A stretch of DNA of 62,546 bases from a virus. The position numbers and the translations under genes are program-made. The stretch lies in the IMG/VR virus record IMGVR_UViG_3300010158_000072, positions 1-62,546 of that record; one strand, written 5' to 3'. The notes below the pieces were generated by a model. The model ran no database searches, was not told where the DNA came from, and was given only the letters and a program-made list of their open reading frames with translations. Within the stretch, counting starts at the first letter, position 1. Each line of letters starts with the position of its first letter. Of the stretch, positions 14,686 to 23,257 are shown in pieces.

Positions 14686-15273
14686 ATGTTTTATTTCACA
14701 CCATTTCCTACTGTTCAATATAAGATACCAAATAGCACGAAGTCGATCCTTGTTACTGATTTGACTCGCCGTTTTGCTTTGTCAAATTTCTTGAAAAATT
14801 CAAATGTTGCTTTTGATACCTATCATGTGAAAGATGGTGAGCGCCCGGATTCTGTTGCATATGATTATTATGGCGATGTAACTATGGATTGGCTTGTGTT
14901 ATTGACAAACGAAATTCAAGATCCGTATTTTCAGTGGGTACTATCATATGAAGAAATGAACGCATATTTGATTGACAAATACGGCTCAGTTGAATATACA
15001 CAGATAACAGATCATCACTACGAAAAAATTATTCAGCAAGCATATCTTCAAAATGATTACGGCACACAAAGAATTGTTCCAGAAAAAACTGTTGTTGTCG
15101 ATAAGACAACCTATTTGTCATTGACAGCAACCGAACGCAAAGTAAAAACAATCTACGACCACGAGTCGGAATTAAATGAAGAACGCAGAAAAATTTATCT
15201 AATGGATTTGAATTACCTTCTCATCATTAAAGATCAACACCCAAATATTTTTGATGGAGTCACTGTACGATGA
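14686..15273 (+). CDS. gp53: Baseplate wedge protein gp53
   Basis: The length (195 aa) equals T4 gp53 (196). The LysM-like pattern of the family is clear: FYFTPFP, VTDLTRRFALSNFL, DTYHVKDGERPDSVAYDYYG, MDWLVLLTNEIQDPYFQWVLS, then YINLID-type helices. gp53 closes the connections between wedges and hub. The stop overlaps the next start (ATGA). Confidence 0.92.
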   Translation: MFYFTPFPTVQYKIPNSTKSILVTDLTRRFALSNFLKNSNVAFDTYHVKDGERPDSVAYDYYGDVTMDWLVLLTNEIQDPYFQWVLSYEEMNAYLIDKYGSVEYTQITDHHYEKIIQQAYLQNDYGTQRIVPEKTVVVDKTTYLSLTATERKVKTIYDHESELNEERRKIYLMDLNYLLIIKDQHPNIFDGVTVR

Positions 15274-16532
15274 CAGATCAATCTACGGGTGCTGGGCTAC
15301 TTACAACATGCACAATCAATGGCACTGATGTTCGCGCTATTGTAAATCAGGTTGATTATTTTGAAAGTATCTATACCACAAGCACATCTTGCAATATCGT
15401 CGTCAACGATGCCAGTGGGTTTAGCCAAAACGCAAGCTTGAAAAATGGCGAAGACGTTGAGATTGCGTTTGGTGGGCGTTCGGGATCACAAATCAAAATG
15501 AAGTTTGAGGTGTCGATTGTTGGTGATCGTATGCGCGTGAAAGATAATCAGGACATGTACACACTCACGGCCGTATCGTCTGAGATGGCTTCGGATAATA
15601 CAAAATCAATTGACAAGCCATACAAAGATATGAAGCTATCGGATATGGTCAAGCAGGTTCATGAAATATACACCAAAGATTCTAAGACAATTAAGAAAGA
15701 CCTGATTACCAACGAGGAAAGCGAAGGCAAACAAAACTACGTTGGTACTGGACGCAACCCAACAACCGTATTCCGTTGGGCTGGCAAAGAGGCTAAATCG
15801 TCTAAAGCTAAAGCGTCAAATTATGTTTACTACCAAGACAGAGACGGATATCATTTCAAAACAATAGCATCAATGCTCGAAGGTTCTGAATCTATGACAT
15901 TCTCATACGCTATGCAGAATACTGGTTCTGGTGGTGATGCAGCAAAACGCATTATTTCATTCGAACAGAAACAAGATTTTAATGGGCTAGACGCAAGTGA
16001 TAGTGGTGCAGAATCTCATCATCAATACATCTACGACCCATTGACAGGAAAAATAGATTCGGTTGCTAATGGTCAGAGAGATGGACAAGATTCAAAAACA
16101 CTCAATGGAAAACCTATTATTGCAAAAGATGAGACAAAAGGAGCAACACCTGGCTACAGAGGCAAAAGAGTTGATGTTGCTATTGCTCACGGTGGTGTAG
16201 GTAAAGGTGAAGGAACTGCCAGTAAATTTATTCAAGCTCGTTCCCCAAAAGACGTAGAAAATAAGAGAACTATAGGCGAGCATGGAGCACAAGCTACAAT
16301 TGCTAATCAGCTTGAAAATCTTGTGATGAATGTCCTTGTCCCTGGTGATACCTCTATCAAACCCGGAATCAAAGTTAAATTGCAGGTACCAGCAAGCCAA
16401 GAAGGCAACGAATTAGACAACCGCTCTGGTGTGTTTCTCGTAACAAGTGTCCGCCACATCATATATAAAGATGACAAGGATATCAAATACAATTGTGTTT
16501 TGGAATGCAAATCCGATTCGCATAGTAAATAA
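15270..16532 (+). CDS. gp27: Baseplate hub protein, gp27-like
   Basis: The 420-aa protein fits the tail-hub (gp27/gpD) fold. It has an N-terminal beta barrel (VDYFESIYTTSTSCNIVVND, YTLTAVSSEM), a domain with PTTVFRWAGKEA and YVYYQDRDGYHFKTIASM, and a second barrel at the end (PGDTSIKPGIKVKLQVP, FLVTSVRHIIYKDDK, YNCVLECKSDS). In T4, gp27 forms the trimeric cup that holds the gp5 spike. The gene is directly upstream of the gp5 OB-domain gene. Confidence 0.85.
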   Translation: MTDQSTGAGLLTTCTINGTDVRAIVNQVDYFESIYTTSTSCNIVVNDASGFSQNASLKNGEDVEIAFGGRSGSQIKMKFEVSIVGDRMRVKDNQDMYTLTAVSSEMASDNTKSIDKPYKDMKLSDMVKQVHEIYTKDSKTIKKDLITNEESEGKQNYVGTGRNPTTVFRWAGKEAKSSKAKASNYVYYQDRDGYHFKTIASMLEGSESMTFSYAMQNTGSGGDAAKRIISFEQKQDFNGLDASDSGAESHHQYIYDPLTGKIDSVANGQRDGQDSKTLNGKPIIAKDETKGATPGYRGKRVDVAIAHGGVGKGEGTASKFIQARSPKDVENKRTIGEHGAQATIANQLENLVMNVLVPGDTSIKPGIKVKLQVPASQEGNELDNRSGVFLVTSVRHIIYKDDKDIKYNCVLECKSDSHSK

Positions 16533-16544
16533 GGAAACTTAGTC

Positions 16545-16928
16545 GTGGCAGAACCCGGTAGTACATTTGGTAAAAATTTAACATGGTGGGTAGGCACCGT
16601 TGAAGATCGTGGTACTGGGCAGTTCTCTGGTAAAAAAGATGAACTAAAGCTTGGGCGTTTGAAGGTAAGAATTCATGGGCACCACACAGAAGACAAAAGC
16701 GTTTTACCAACTAAAGAATTGCCATGGTGTGACGTTGCAACACCGATGACATCCGCATCTATCAGTGGCGTTGGGCGCTCACCAACTGGTATCACTGAAG
16801 GATCAAAGGTATATGGATTTTTTTATGATGGTGAAGGAGCACAGTTTCCAGTGGCAGTTGGTTCATTCCCGCATATTCAACAAAAAGGCGGTTCAGGTAA
16901 AAAGTCACCAGGTTCAGGTAAGTCATAA
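16545..16928 (+). CDS. gp5: gp5 OB-fold domain protein (baseplate hub, no lysozyme)
   Basis: The 127-aa product is the Gp5 N-terminal OB domain: WWVGTVEDRGTGQF, KLGRLKVRIHGHH, LPTKELPWCDVATPMTSASI, GVGRSPTGITEGSKVYGFFYDG and QFPVAVGSFPHI. It is about the size of that domain alone. The lysozyme domain and beta-helix of T4 gp5 are missing from this gene. It presumably binds the gp27-like hub. The TAA overlaps the next ATG. Confidence 0.88.
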   Translation: MAEPGSTFGKNLTWWVGTVEDRGTGQFSGKKDELKLGRLKVRIHGHHTEDKSVLPTKELPWCDVATPMTSASISGVGRSPTGITEGSKVYGFFYDGEGAQFPVAVGSFPHIQQKGGSGKKSPGSGKS

Positions 16929-17899
16929 TGGCAATATCACAATCACCATATGCAGATTACTTTATCAAAGTAAATTCTCTATCAACGACAAATCCAACAC
17001 CGATCCTTACTGGTACGGTAAAATTTGACCGTATACAAAATCAAACGATAGAGATAACTGTCAACTATATTACATACAAGTTATTTCAAGGTAATCTTGG
17101 AATTGATGAGACTGTTACACCTAACGTATGGAAGCTTCACTTCTCTGCACCTTTATATCCAGGGAATTATGACGTAGAAGCTAGAGTGATTGACGTTACC
17201 AATAATATCATCGTTGTTTCTGATAACGTATACGGCGAACTAACCATTACACGCCCACAACCAGCATCACTTCAAGCTAGGTCTCAAAATCTAACGATTC
17301 CACAAAAAGTCATGCTTGTTGCTGGTCTATTAGATGCTGTATCTAAACTGCCAGGTTCTGGTGGCAATTCTGGTGTTGGTGGTAACCCATCAGTTCATCC
17401 TGTTGTGGATGATGACTGTACAACATCATTTCCTGGGCGCGCTGACCAAGAACGCGAGGAAGATCCTAGAGTCAAAGATAAAGACACAAGACAAAAACCA
17501 AATAAAATTCCTAAGCCACCTAAATCACACCCGTTTCCTGTTGTTGGTTCTGGTGGTGGTCCACTAGGTGCGCTTGGTGGTTTATTAGGTGCAGCATTAG
17601 GCGGTAAAGCTGGTGGGCTACTAGGTGCTGTTGGTGGTGCATTAGCAGGAAGCGCATTGGGTGGTGTTATTTCTGGTTTAGGTGGAAGTATACCAAGCTC
17701 ATTAGGCGACCTTGCTAAGATGGCTACTGGTGGAACTGTTTTACCTAGTATGGAATCTGCCGCTGGTGATTTAGAAAAAGTTGCTGGTGAACAAGCTTCG
17801 GCGGCTGCCAGAGAAATTCCATTGCCACCAATTAAACCCGCTGATATAGCAGGCAGACAAACAGAAGCTGGCACAGTAATGTCATCATCGGTAGGATAA
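16928..17899 (+). CDS. Ig-like domain protein with glycine-rich hydrophobic C-terminus
   Basis: Residues about 12-110 form a bacterial Ig-like domain with the usual pattern PILTGTVKFDR, IEITVNYITYKL, WKLHFSAPLYPGNYDVEARVID and GELTITRP. A charged Pro/Lys linker follows, with one Cys. Residues about 205-275 are a glycine-zipper-like stretch (GALGGLLGAALGGKAGG, LLGAVGGALAGSALGG). The gene lies between the OB and beta-helix parts of gp5, so it probably belongs to the central spike or hub. The function of the zipper is unknown; insertion into a membrane is one possibility. Confidence 0.7.
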   Translation: MAISQSPYADYFIKVNSLSTTNPTPILTGTVKFDRIQNQTIEITVNYITYKLFQGNLGIDETVTPNVWKLHFSAPLYPGNYDVEARVIDVTNNIIVVSDNVYGELTITRPQPASLQARSQNLTIPQKVMLVAGLLDAVSKLPGSGGNSGVGGNPSVHPVVDDDCTTSFPGRADQEREEDPRVKDKDTRQKPNKIPKPPKSHPFPVVGSGGGPLGALGGLLGAALGGKAGGLLGAVGGALAGSALGGVISGLGGSIPSSLGDLAKMATGGTVLPSMESAAGDLEKVAGEQASAAAREIPLPPIKPADIAGRQTEAGTVMSSSVG

Positions 17900-17911
17900 G
17901 GGGAGTATATT

Positions 17912-19027
17912 ATGGCATTTCAAGATCCAAATGCAGCAGCATTAGCAGCAGGGGCACAACCTGGACAAACTGCTACTGTGACAGATGGCGGTGTTGCTGG
18001 TACACCATTTGAAGTAAAAGCACCAGAATCATCGCCTACAAGTTCACCTGCACCTGCGGGTGGTGGATCAACGGCCGACGAAGCACCGCCTGGTGGTAAG
18101 AGTGCAAAGTATCTAGGTAATCACGTTACTACTACAGAATCCGGTCATAAGATTGAAATTGATAATTCCCCTGGAGATCGTCGCTTACACATTTATCATG
18201 CATCGGGTACGTTCATCGAAATCAAAGACGATGGTATGCGTATCAGCAAAATTGTCGCAAAGGATCAAGAGTATGTGACTGGTGATAAAGATCAAGTTAT
18301 TCATGGGAACTTTTTTGTTCATGTTGATGGCGACTATACGATGAAGGTTGAAAAGAAGTTCAAGCTTGAAGTTGGTGATTTTGAACTTATCAGTCATAAA
18401 GATATGAATTTTAAATCAGATGGCAATACGTTACAAGAGCATGGTGGCGATCAGCGCGTACAAGTTAATGGATTTGCTTCTCATCGTGCATCAAAAGATA
18501 GGGACTCTATTACAGGTGGCAATAGCTCAACCCACACATTAGGAAACCATTTCTCAACAACCGTTGGTAATTTTACGAACACCGTTAATGGCGACAAATA
18601 TGAAACGGTTGGCGGTATATTTTATCTTCATGGTAATAAAGATGCGTCGATTAGTTCAGGAAAAGATTTAGCATTGGGTGCTGTAGGTTCTGTTGGTATC
18701 AATGCCGAAACAGGTCAGTTTACAGCAAAATCTATAACAGGGTGCCAGATAGATGACCAAAACTTTATTCAGCTTTTCTCATATGGAGCTGGACCAGCAT
18801 ATTTAGGAAACTTTGGTGCTGGTGCAGCGGGTGTGCGAGCCAATGGTGGAGGCAATGCTGGTGTCGTTTCATCAAGTGCCAAAGCTATTCTATCAGGTGG
18901 AACCAACAATATCGTTAAGTCCGGAACGAGTACCATAATTGAAAGCGGTACCGCGGATACCGTTCCAACAAATACAGGAACATGGATTGGCGTAGGCGTA
19001 GTCAGTTCTATTACAACAGGATCTTAA
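17912..19027 (+). CDS. Central spike beta-helix protein (gp5 C-terminal/VgrG-like)
   Basis: After a Pro/Ala-rich start, residues about 65-250 are a Gp5_C-type triple-stranded beta-helix. The blocks are GHKIEIDNSPGDRRLHIYHA, SGTFIEIKDDGM, then short repeats such as VTGDKDQVIHGNF, VDGDYTMKVEKKFKLEV, VQVNG, TLGNHFSTTVGNFTNTV and VGGIFYLHG. In T4 this needle is the C-terminal part of gp5; here it is a separate gene. A GGGGAG site at the 3' end of the preceding gene supports the start at 17912. Confidence 0.85.
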   Translation: MAFQDPNAAALAAGAQPGQTATVTDGGVAGTPFEVKAPESSPTSSPAPAGGGSTADEAPPGGKSAKYLGNHVTTTESGHKIEIDNSPGDRRLHIYHASGTFIEIKDDGMRISKIVAKDQEYVTGDKDQVIHGNFFVHVDGDYTMKVEKKFKLEVGDFELISHKDMNFKSDGNTLQEHGGDQRVQVNGFASHRASKDRDSITGGNSSTHTLGNHFSTTVGNFTNTVNGDKYETVGGIFYLHGNKDASISSGKDLALGAVGSVGINAETGQFTAKSITGCQIDDQNFIQLFSYGAGPAYLGNFGAGAAGVRANGGGNAGVVSSSAKAILSGGTNNIVKSGTSTIIESGTADTVPTNTGTWIGVGVVSSITTGS

Positions 19028-19033
19028 ACTAAA

Positions 19034-20830
19034 ATGGCAGATCAACTCCAATTAGACTACCAGCTAAGAGCCGTTTTAGGGCAGACGATAAATCTTGTTG
19101 CCGGCACTGAATATGTGATATATGGCACACCGCACAAGTATATGGGTACTGATCTAATTCATCAACAAGCTACAAGATTGATGAACGACCATCCAGATTT
19201 ATTCAATGCGTCTGTTGCGCTTGGTATGATGCGCGATCCTCTTGGGTATAGACCTCCACCATTTCAATTATCACCTAATGTTGTCGCTGGTCTAGCGGCT
19301 GCGTCAGCCGTTGGTAAGCTTGCGGATCTAGCAGGAATGGGAAAAGCAATAAGCGATCTTGCTCCTGGTCTTAGTTCTGCGATGGAAGGTTTGACAGGGC
19401 AAATGGGTTCCTTGATGAAGTCTTTACCGTTTACCAAACTTGGTGCGATTGGTTTGACATTGCCTGGAAACATTCTCGCAACTAAAGCTATATTGACAGC
19501 CGCAATTGAAGGACCATTTTCAGCGATAGCAATGGCCATGAAAGGTAGTCTACTAGCCGATGTTGTCAAAGCTGCCGAATCTGCTGCTGGTGCGCTTGGT
19601 GCCGCTGTAAACCTTGCAAGTCAAGTCGGTGGTTTGGCTAAAGCTATGAGTTCTGGAAATCCTGTTGCTATGGCAGGTGTGGCTGCTGGGATTGCATCTC
19701 AATTCCCTATGATTAATCCAAATGCAATTGCTGGACAAATGATTTCTGGTGCTTTGTCTGGTGCTGGTTTTGATATCGCATCAAAGATCCCAAACATGAG
19801 CATGGTAGGCGGAATTATGAACATGCTTCATATACCAGGCAAGCTTCCTACAAAGGATGCACCTAAGCCTATCAAAACTGCTGCACCACCAAAGCCATTA
19901 AAACCAGTCGAGTTAAAGAACCTATTTGCTGAAGGCGCAGCCGCTGGTAGTATTTCAGATTTAACTAAACCATTATCACAACTCATGGGTATTGCTGCAA
20001 CGGTTGCGGGTGCTGTTGGTGTCGCAAGCATGGTCGCGCATAGCGCGTCAGCCACATCATCTGGTCGTCAAAAACTAACAGGGAATGCAAATACTGTAAA
20101 CTGGGGATCTAATGGGTATACACGCGATCCATACGTGGATGCTATTACTGCTCGTCGTATGGCTTTATCATCATCAATTGAAAAACACACCAAAGAACTA
20201 AACGTGATGACAGCTGACCCATATAATATTCTTTATTCATTGCCTTATTCAGAATTGGTGCGCCGTTATCCTCAAATTAGACCAAATACTCCTGTTGCTC
20301 AAGCCTTGCAATTTATTAAAACAGCGCAAACAGTTGCATTGTTGGCTGGTATTACCGTTGATATCGTTTCAAGTATTGGATCTTACAATTTTGAGTCTGG
20401 AGGTGTTATAGATAGTGGTGCGGCTAAATCTAGCACCAGCACGACACCAGCATTACTTGATGATGCGTATGGATCTTTGAGAGAACCAACGCTACAAGAT
20501 CGTACAAATCCAGCCACATTCCGTGGTGCACAAGTACCCAACCCACAAGAACCATACGATTCTAGCGCGTCTGCATACAAATATCTTGACGGTGAATTTG
20601 GCAACGAATCAAACTATGCATCAATAAACAAAACTATTGATAGAGGATCTGATCCATATCAGTTAGGTGATGGGTTTAATGACCCACAAGCTTGGGTTCA
20701 GACGGTAGAAGATAAGATTACAGAAGAAGTTGTATCTGGTCCAAATCTACCAGATCCTAATCAAGGTTATGATTATGGGAAACAAGGTGACAATAGTGTA
20801 GGTGAAGCTTATCCTAATTATAGCGAATGA
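19034..20830 (+). CDS. Ala/Gly-rich structural protein of the hub region, 598 aa, unknown function
   Basis: The first ~75 residues look globular (LRAVLGQTINLVAGTEYVIYG). The protein then becomes Ala/Gly/Leu-rich with many hydrophobic helices (residues about 80-350) and ends in a polar, Asp/Asn/Tyr-rich segment. I do not recognise a family. It sits between the spike gene and gp25 in the baseplate operon, so a hub or tail-lumen role is likely. It is the last gene before a 97-bp gap with a late promoter. Confidence 0.7.
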   Translation: MADQLQLDYQLRAVLGQTINLVAGTEYVIYGTPHKYMGTDLIHQQATRLMNDHPDLFNASVALGMMRDPLGYRPPPFQLSPNVVAGLAAASAVGKLADLAGMGKAISDLAPGLSSAMEGLTGQMGSLMKSLPFTKLGAIGLTLPGNILATKAILTAAIEGPFSAIAMAMKGSLLADVVKAAESAAGALGAAVNLASQVGGLAKAMSSGNPVAMAGVAAGIASQFPMINPNAIAGQMISGALSGAGFDIASKIPNMSMVGGIMNMLHIPGKLPTKDAPKPIKTAAPPKPLKPVELKNLFAEGAAAGSISDLTKPLSQLMGIAATVAGAVGVASMVAHSASATSSGRQKLTGNANTVNWGSNGYTRDPYVDAITARRMALSSSIEKHTKELNVMTADPYNILYSLPYSELVRRYPQIRPNTPVAQALQFIKTAQTVALLAGITVDIVSSIGSYNFESGGVIDSGAAKSSTSTTPALLDDAYGSLREPTLQDRTNPATFRGAQVPNPQEPYDSSASAYKYLDGEFGNESNYASINKTIDRGSDPYQLGDGFNDPQAWVQTVEDKITEEVVSGPNLPDPNQGYDYGKQGDNSVGEAYPNYSE

Positions 20831-20898
20831 TAGTATCTGACCGGTTACAACATCCTTATTATACCTTAAAAATAACTAAATGTCAAGAGTTTTTTCGT

Positions 20899-20906
20899 AA
20901 TAAATA
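20899..20906 (+). promoter_or_regulatory. Late promoter (AATAAATA) for gp25-gp6-gp7
   Basis: AATAAATA lies 22 nt before the gp25 ATG in a 97-bp intergenic gap, with AAAGGA as ribosome site. It fits the NATAAATA form seen before the other structural operons. Confidence 0.75.
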
Positions 20907-20927
20907 ACAGATAAAGGAAAAAACTTA

Positions 20928-21356
20928 ATGGTCAAAAAGTTACCACCATCGCTTACCAAAACGTCTTATAGGGACTTTGATCTGTCCTTTAAGAAGCATC
21001 CTGTCACGGGAAAATTGTTGGTAAAGAAAGACGATGATGCTGTTAAACAGGCCGTTAAGAATTTGGTTTTAACAAACAAATACGAGAGACCGTTTAGCCC
21101 AGAATTTGGGGGCGACGTTAGATCGAAACTTTTTGAGAACTTTTCGCCATTTATTCAATCCGATATGGAAACGCGAATCAACACCACGCTCAAAAATTAT
21201 GAGCCTCGTGTTAAAATTATGAACGATCTTGGTATTGATACCGTAACCGTAATTCCTTACCCTGACTATAATGGTTTAAATGTTACCGTTAGATTCAAAG
21301 TAATTGCTTCATTGAGCGACGTTTCGCTAGACATTAATCTTAACAGGATCCACTAA
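20928..21356 (+). CDS. gp25: Baseplate wedge protein gp25
   Basis: The 142-aa product belongs to the gpW/gp25 family. The hallmark YERPFSPEFGGDVRSKLFEN is followed by NTTLKNYEPRV and the final strand VTVRFKV. gp25 nucleates sheath assembly on the baseplate. The TAA-ATG overlap joins it to gp6. Confidence 0.94.
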   Translation: MVKKLPPSLTKTSYRDFDLSFKKHPVTGKLLVKKDDDAVKQAVKNLVLTNKYERPFSPEFGGDVRSKLFENFSPFIQSDMETRINTTLKNYEPRVKIMNDLGIDTVTVIPYPDYNGLNVTVRFKVIASLSDVSLDINLNRIH

Positions 21357-23257
21357 TGGCTGCTAATACCGATCTCATCGTAACAGGGTTAGATTTTACC
21401 GCTATTCGCGCAAATCTACGCAATTTTCTTGCAGCTAAGCCAGAATTTACCGATTATGACTTCCAAGACTCAGCAATGGGCACACTATTGGATTTGCTTG
21501 CATATAATACCTACTATCAAGCTTTTTATGCCAACATGGCTACCGCTGAGGGTTTTCTTGATAGCGCACAGATTTACGATAGTGTTGTTTCTCGTGCCAA
21601 AGCAATTGGATATCTGCCATCATCCGCACGTGGCGCGACTGCAAATCTTCAGATCATATTTACGGCTAGTGTGGCTACACCTACATTCCGTTCCATTTTG
21701 ATACCAAAAAACACTCGATTTACCACAACAATCAACGGCACAGCATATATTTTTGTAACACCACAAACATATACGGTCACTGCAAATTCAACAAGTGGGT
21801 TTGCCAGTTATATAAACATTACAGAAGGCGAACCGCTTACCCATAGATATCTATTCAATCGAGCATCAAACACATCATTCGTATTACCGAATGAAAATGT
21901 AGATACATCAAGTATTACCGTATCGGTAACTACAGCTGGGAATACGCAAACATACGTTCGCGCAGATGATATTTTGACTGTTAATTCTAGCTCAAAAGTT
22001 TATTTTATTGAAGCTGACAAGGGATACAAATACAAAGTTTCATTTGGAGATGGTGTGTTTGGTACATACCCAATAAACTCAAGCGTCGTTAATATTTCGT
22101 ATCGCGTATGCAATGGCGAAATGACTAATGGCGCCAACGATTTTAGATTGGTTGGATCTACAATTGACGGACAAGCCAGTGTTTACATAGCCTCAGTTGG
22201 ACGTGCTTCCGGAGGCGCTGAAGTTGAAGGTATTGAGTCGGTTCGACTCAATGCTCCTCTCTCATACGAAACACAAAATCGAGCTGTAATTAATAACGAT
22301 TACGAGCGTATTATTTTACGCGACAATCCAGATATTCAAGCGATTAGTACCTGGGGTGGTGAGGATAATTATCCGCCTATCTACGGTAAAGTTTTTGTGT
22401 GTGCTAAACCAAAAATAGGTAATATTTTTTCATCAAGCCGTAAAAATACCATCAAGATCAATCTAAAAAAATATAACGTACAGTCTATCGACGTTGAAAT
22501 GGTTGACCCTACTTATTTGTATATCATACCTAGCGTCATTGTTCGTGCTGATTTCCGAAACACAACATTGACACCAGGTGAAATTGCATCGCGTGTTGCA
22601 AGTAAAATTATCTCATATGAGACAACTGGTTTAAATTTATTTGGTAAACGCTTTCGCTTTTCTAAATTTTTAGAAACTATAGACGCAGCTGACGATTCAA
22701 TAATGACTTCGGACGCTAATATTCAAACAAAAAAAATGTTCATCCCGTCTTTGACTACGCCAAGCACATATACGCTGCGTTTCAATCATTCAATTCAAGG
22801 GCTAGGTGGGTATATTTCTAACATACCAGATAATATCAGTTTGGGTACAGTTACTTCATCTAAATTTACATATCAGGGGTATGAAAATTGCTACTTTGAT
22901 GACAATGGGTATGGAACTCTTCAAATCTATTATCCAAATCGCACTGATAATAGCGCAGAAATTCTTTCTCGTAATTATCTATCAGTTAACGCCGGAACAG
23001 TCGATTATGAAAATGGCATAGTAACGATTACATCTTTCTTACCCCAATCATATGATGGGTCAACTATGTCTATAGTGTGTTCGCCAACAACAACAAATAT
23101 TGTACCAATTCGAAATCAAATCTTACTTATGGCACAATCAAAAATTCAAGTTATTGATGATCTTTCTGGTGTTGTGGTAGCATCCGTCACAAGCGTGGAA
23201 ACTATTGGGCAAACACAAACATCGGTAATCCCAGGCGGAAGGTTAAATAACTTCTAA
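21356..23257 (+). CDS. gp6: Baseplate wedge protein gp6
   Basis: The 633-aa length is close to T4 gp6 (660). The family start is clear: LDFTAIRANLRNFLAAKPEF, DYDFQDSAMGTLLDLLAYNT, ANMATAEGFLDSAQ. The gpJ-like core SRAKAIGYLPSSARG follows. gp6 forms the ring that holds the wedges together. It lies between gp25 and the gp7-like gene, in T4-like order, with 1-nt TAATG overlaps on both sides. Confidence 0.93.
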   Translation: MAANTDLIVTGLDFTAIRANLRNFLAAKPEFTDYDFQDSAMGTLLDLLAYNTYYQAFYANMATAEGFLDSAQIYDSVVSRAKAIGYLPSSARGATANLQIIFTASVATPTFRSILIPKNTRFTTTINGTAYIFVTPQTYTVTANSTSGFASYINITEGEPLTHRYLFNRASNTSFVLPNENVDTSSITVSVTTAGNTQTYVRADDILTVNSSSKVYFIEADKGYKYKVSFGDGVFGTYPINSSVVNISYRVCNGEMTNGANDFRLVGSTIDGQASVYIASVGRASGGAEVEGIESVRLNAPLSYETQNRAVINNDYERIILRDNPDIQAISTWGGEDNYPPIYGKVFVCAKPKIGNIFSSSRKNTIKINLKKYNVQSIDVEMVDPTYLYIIPSVIVRADFRNTTLTPGEIASRVASKIISYETTGLNLFGKRFRFSKFLETIDAADDSIMTSDANIQTKKMFIPSLTTPSTYTLRFNHSIQGLGGYISNIPDNISLGTVTSSKFTYQGYENCYFDDNGYGTLQIYYPNRTDNSAEILSRNYLSVNAGTVDYENGIVTITSFLPQSYDGSTMSIVCSPTTTNIVPIRNQILLMAQSKIQVIDDLSGVVVASVTSVETIGQTQTSVIPGGRLNNF

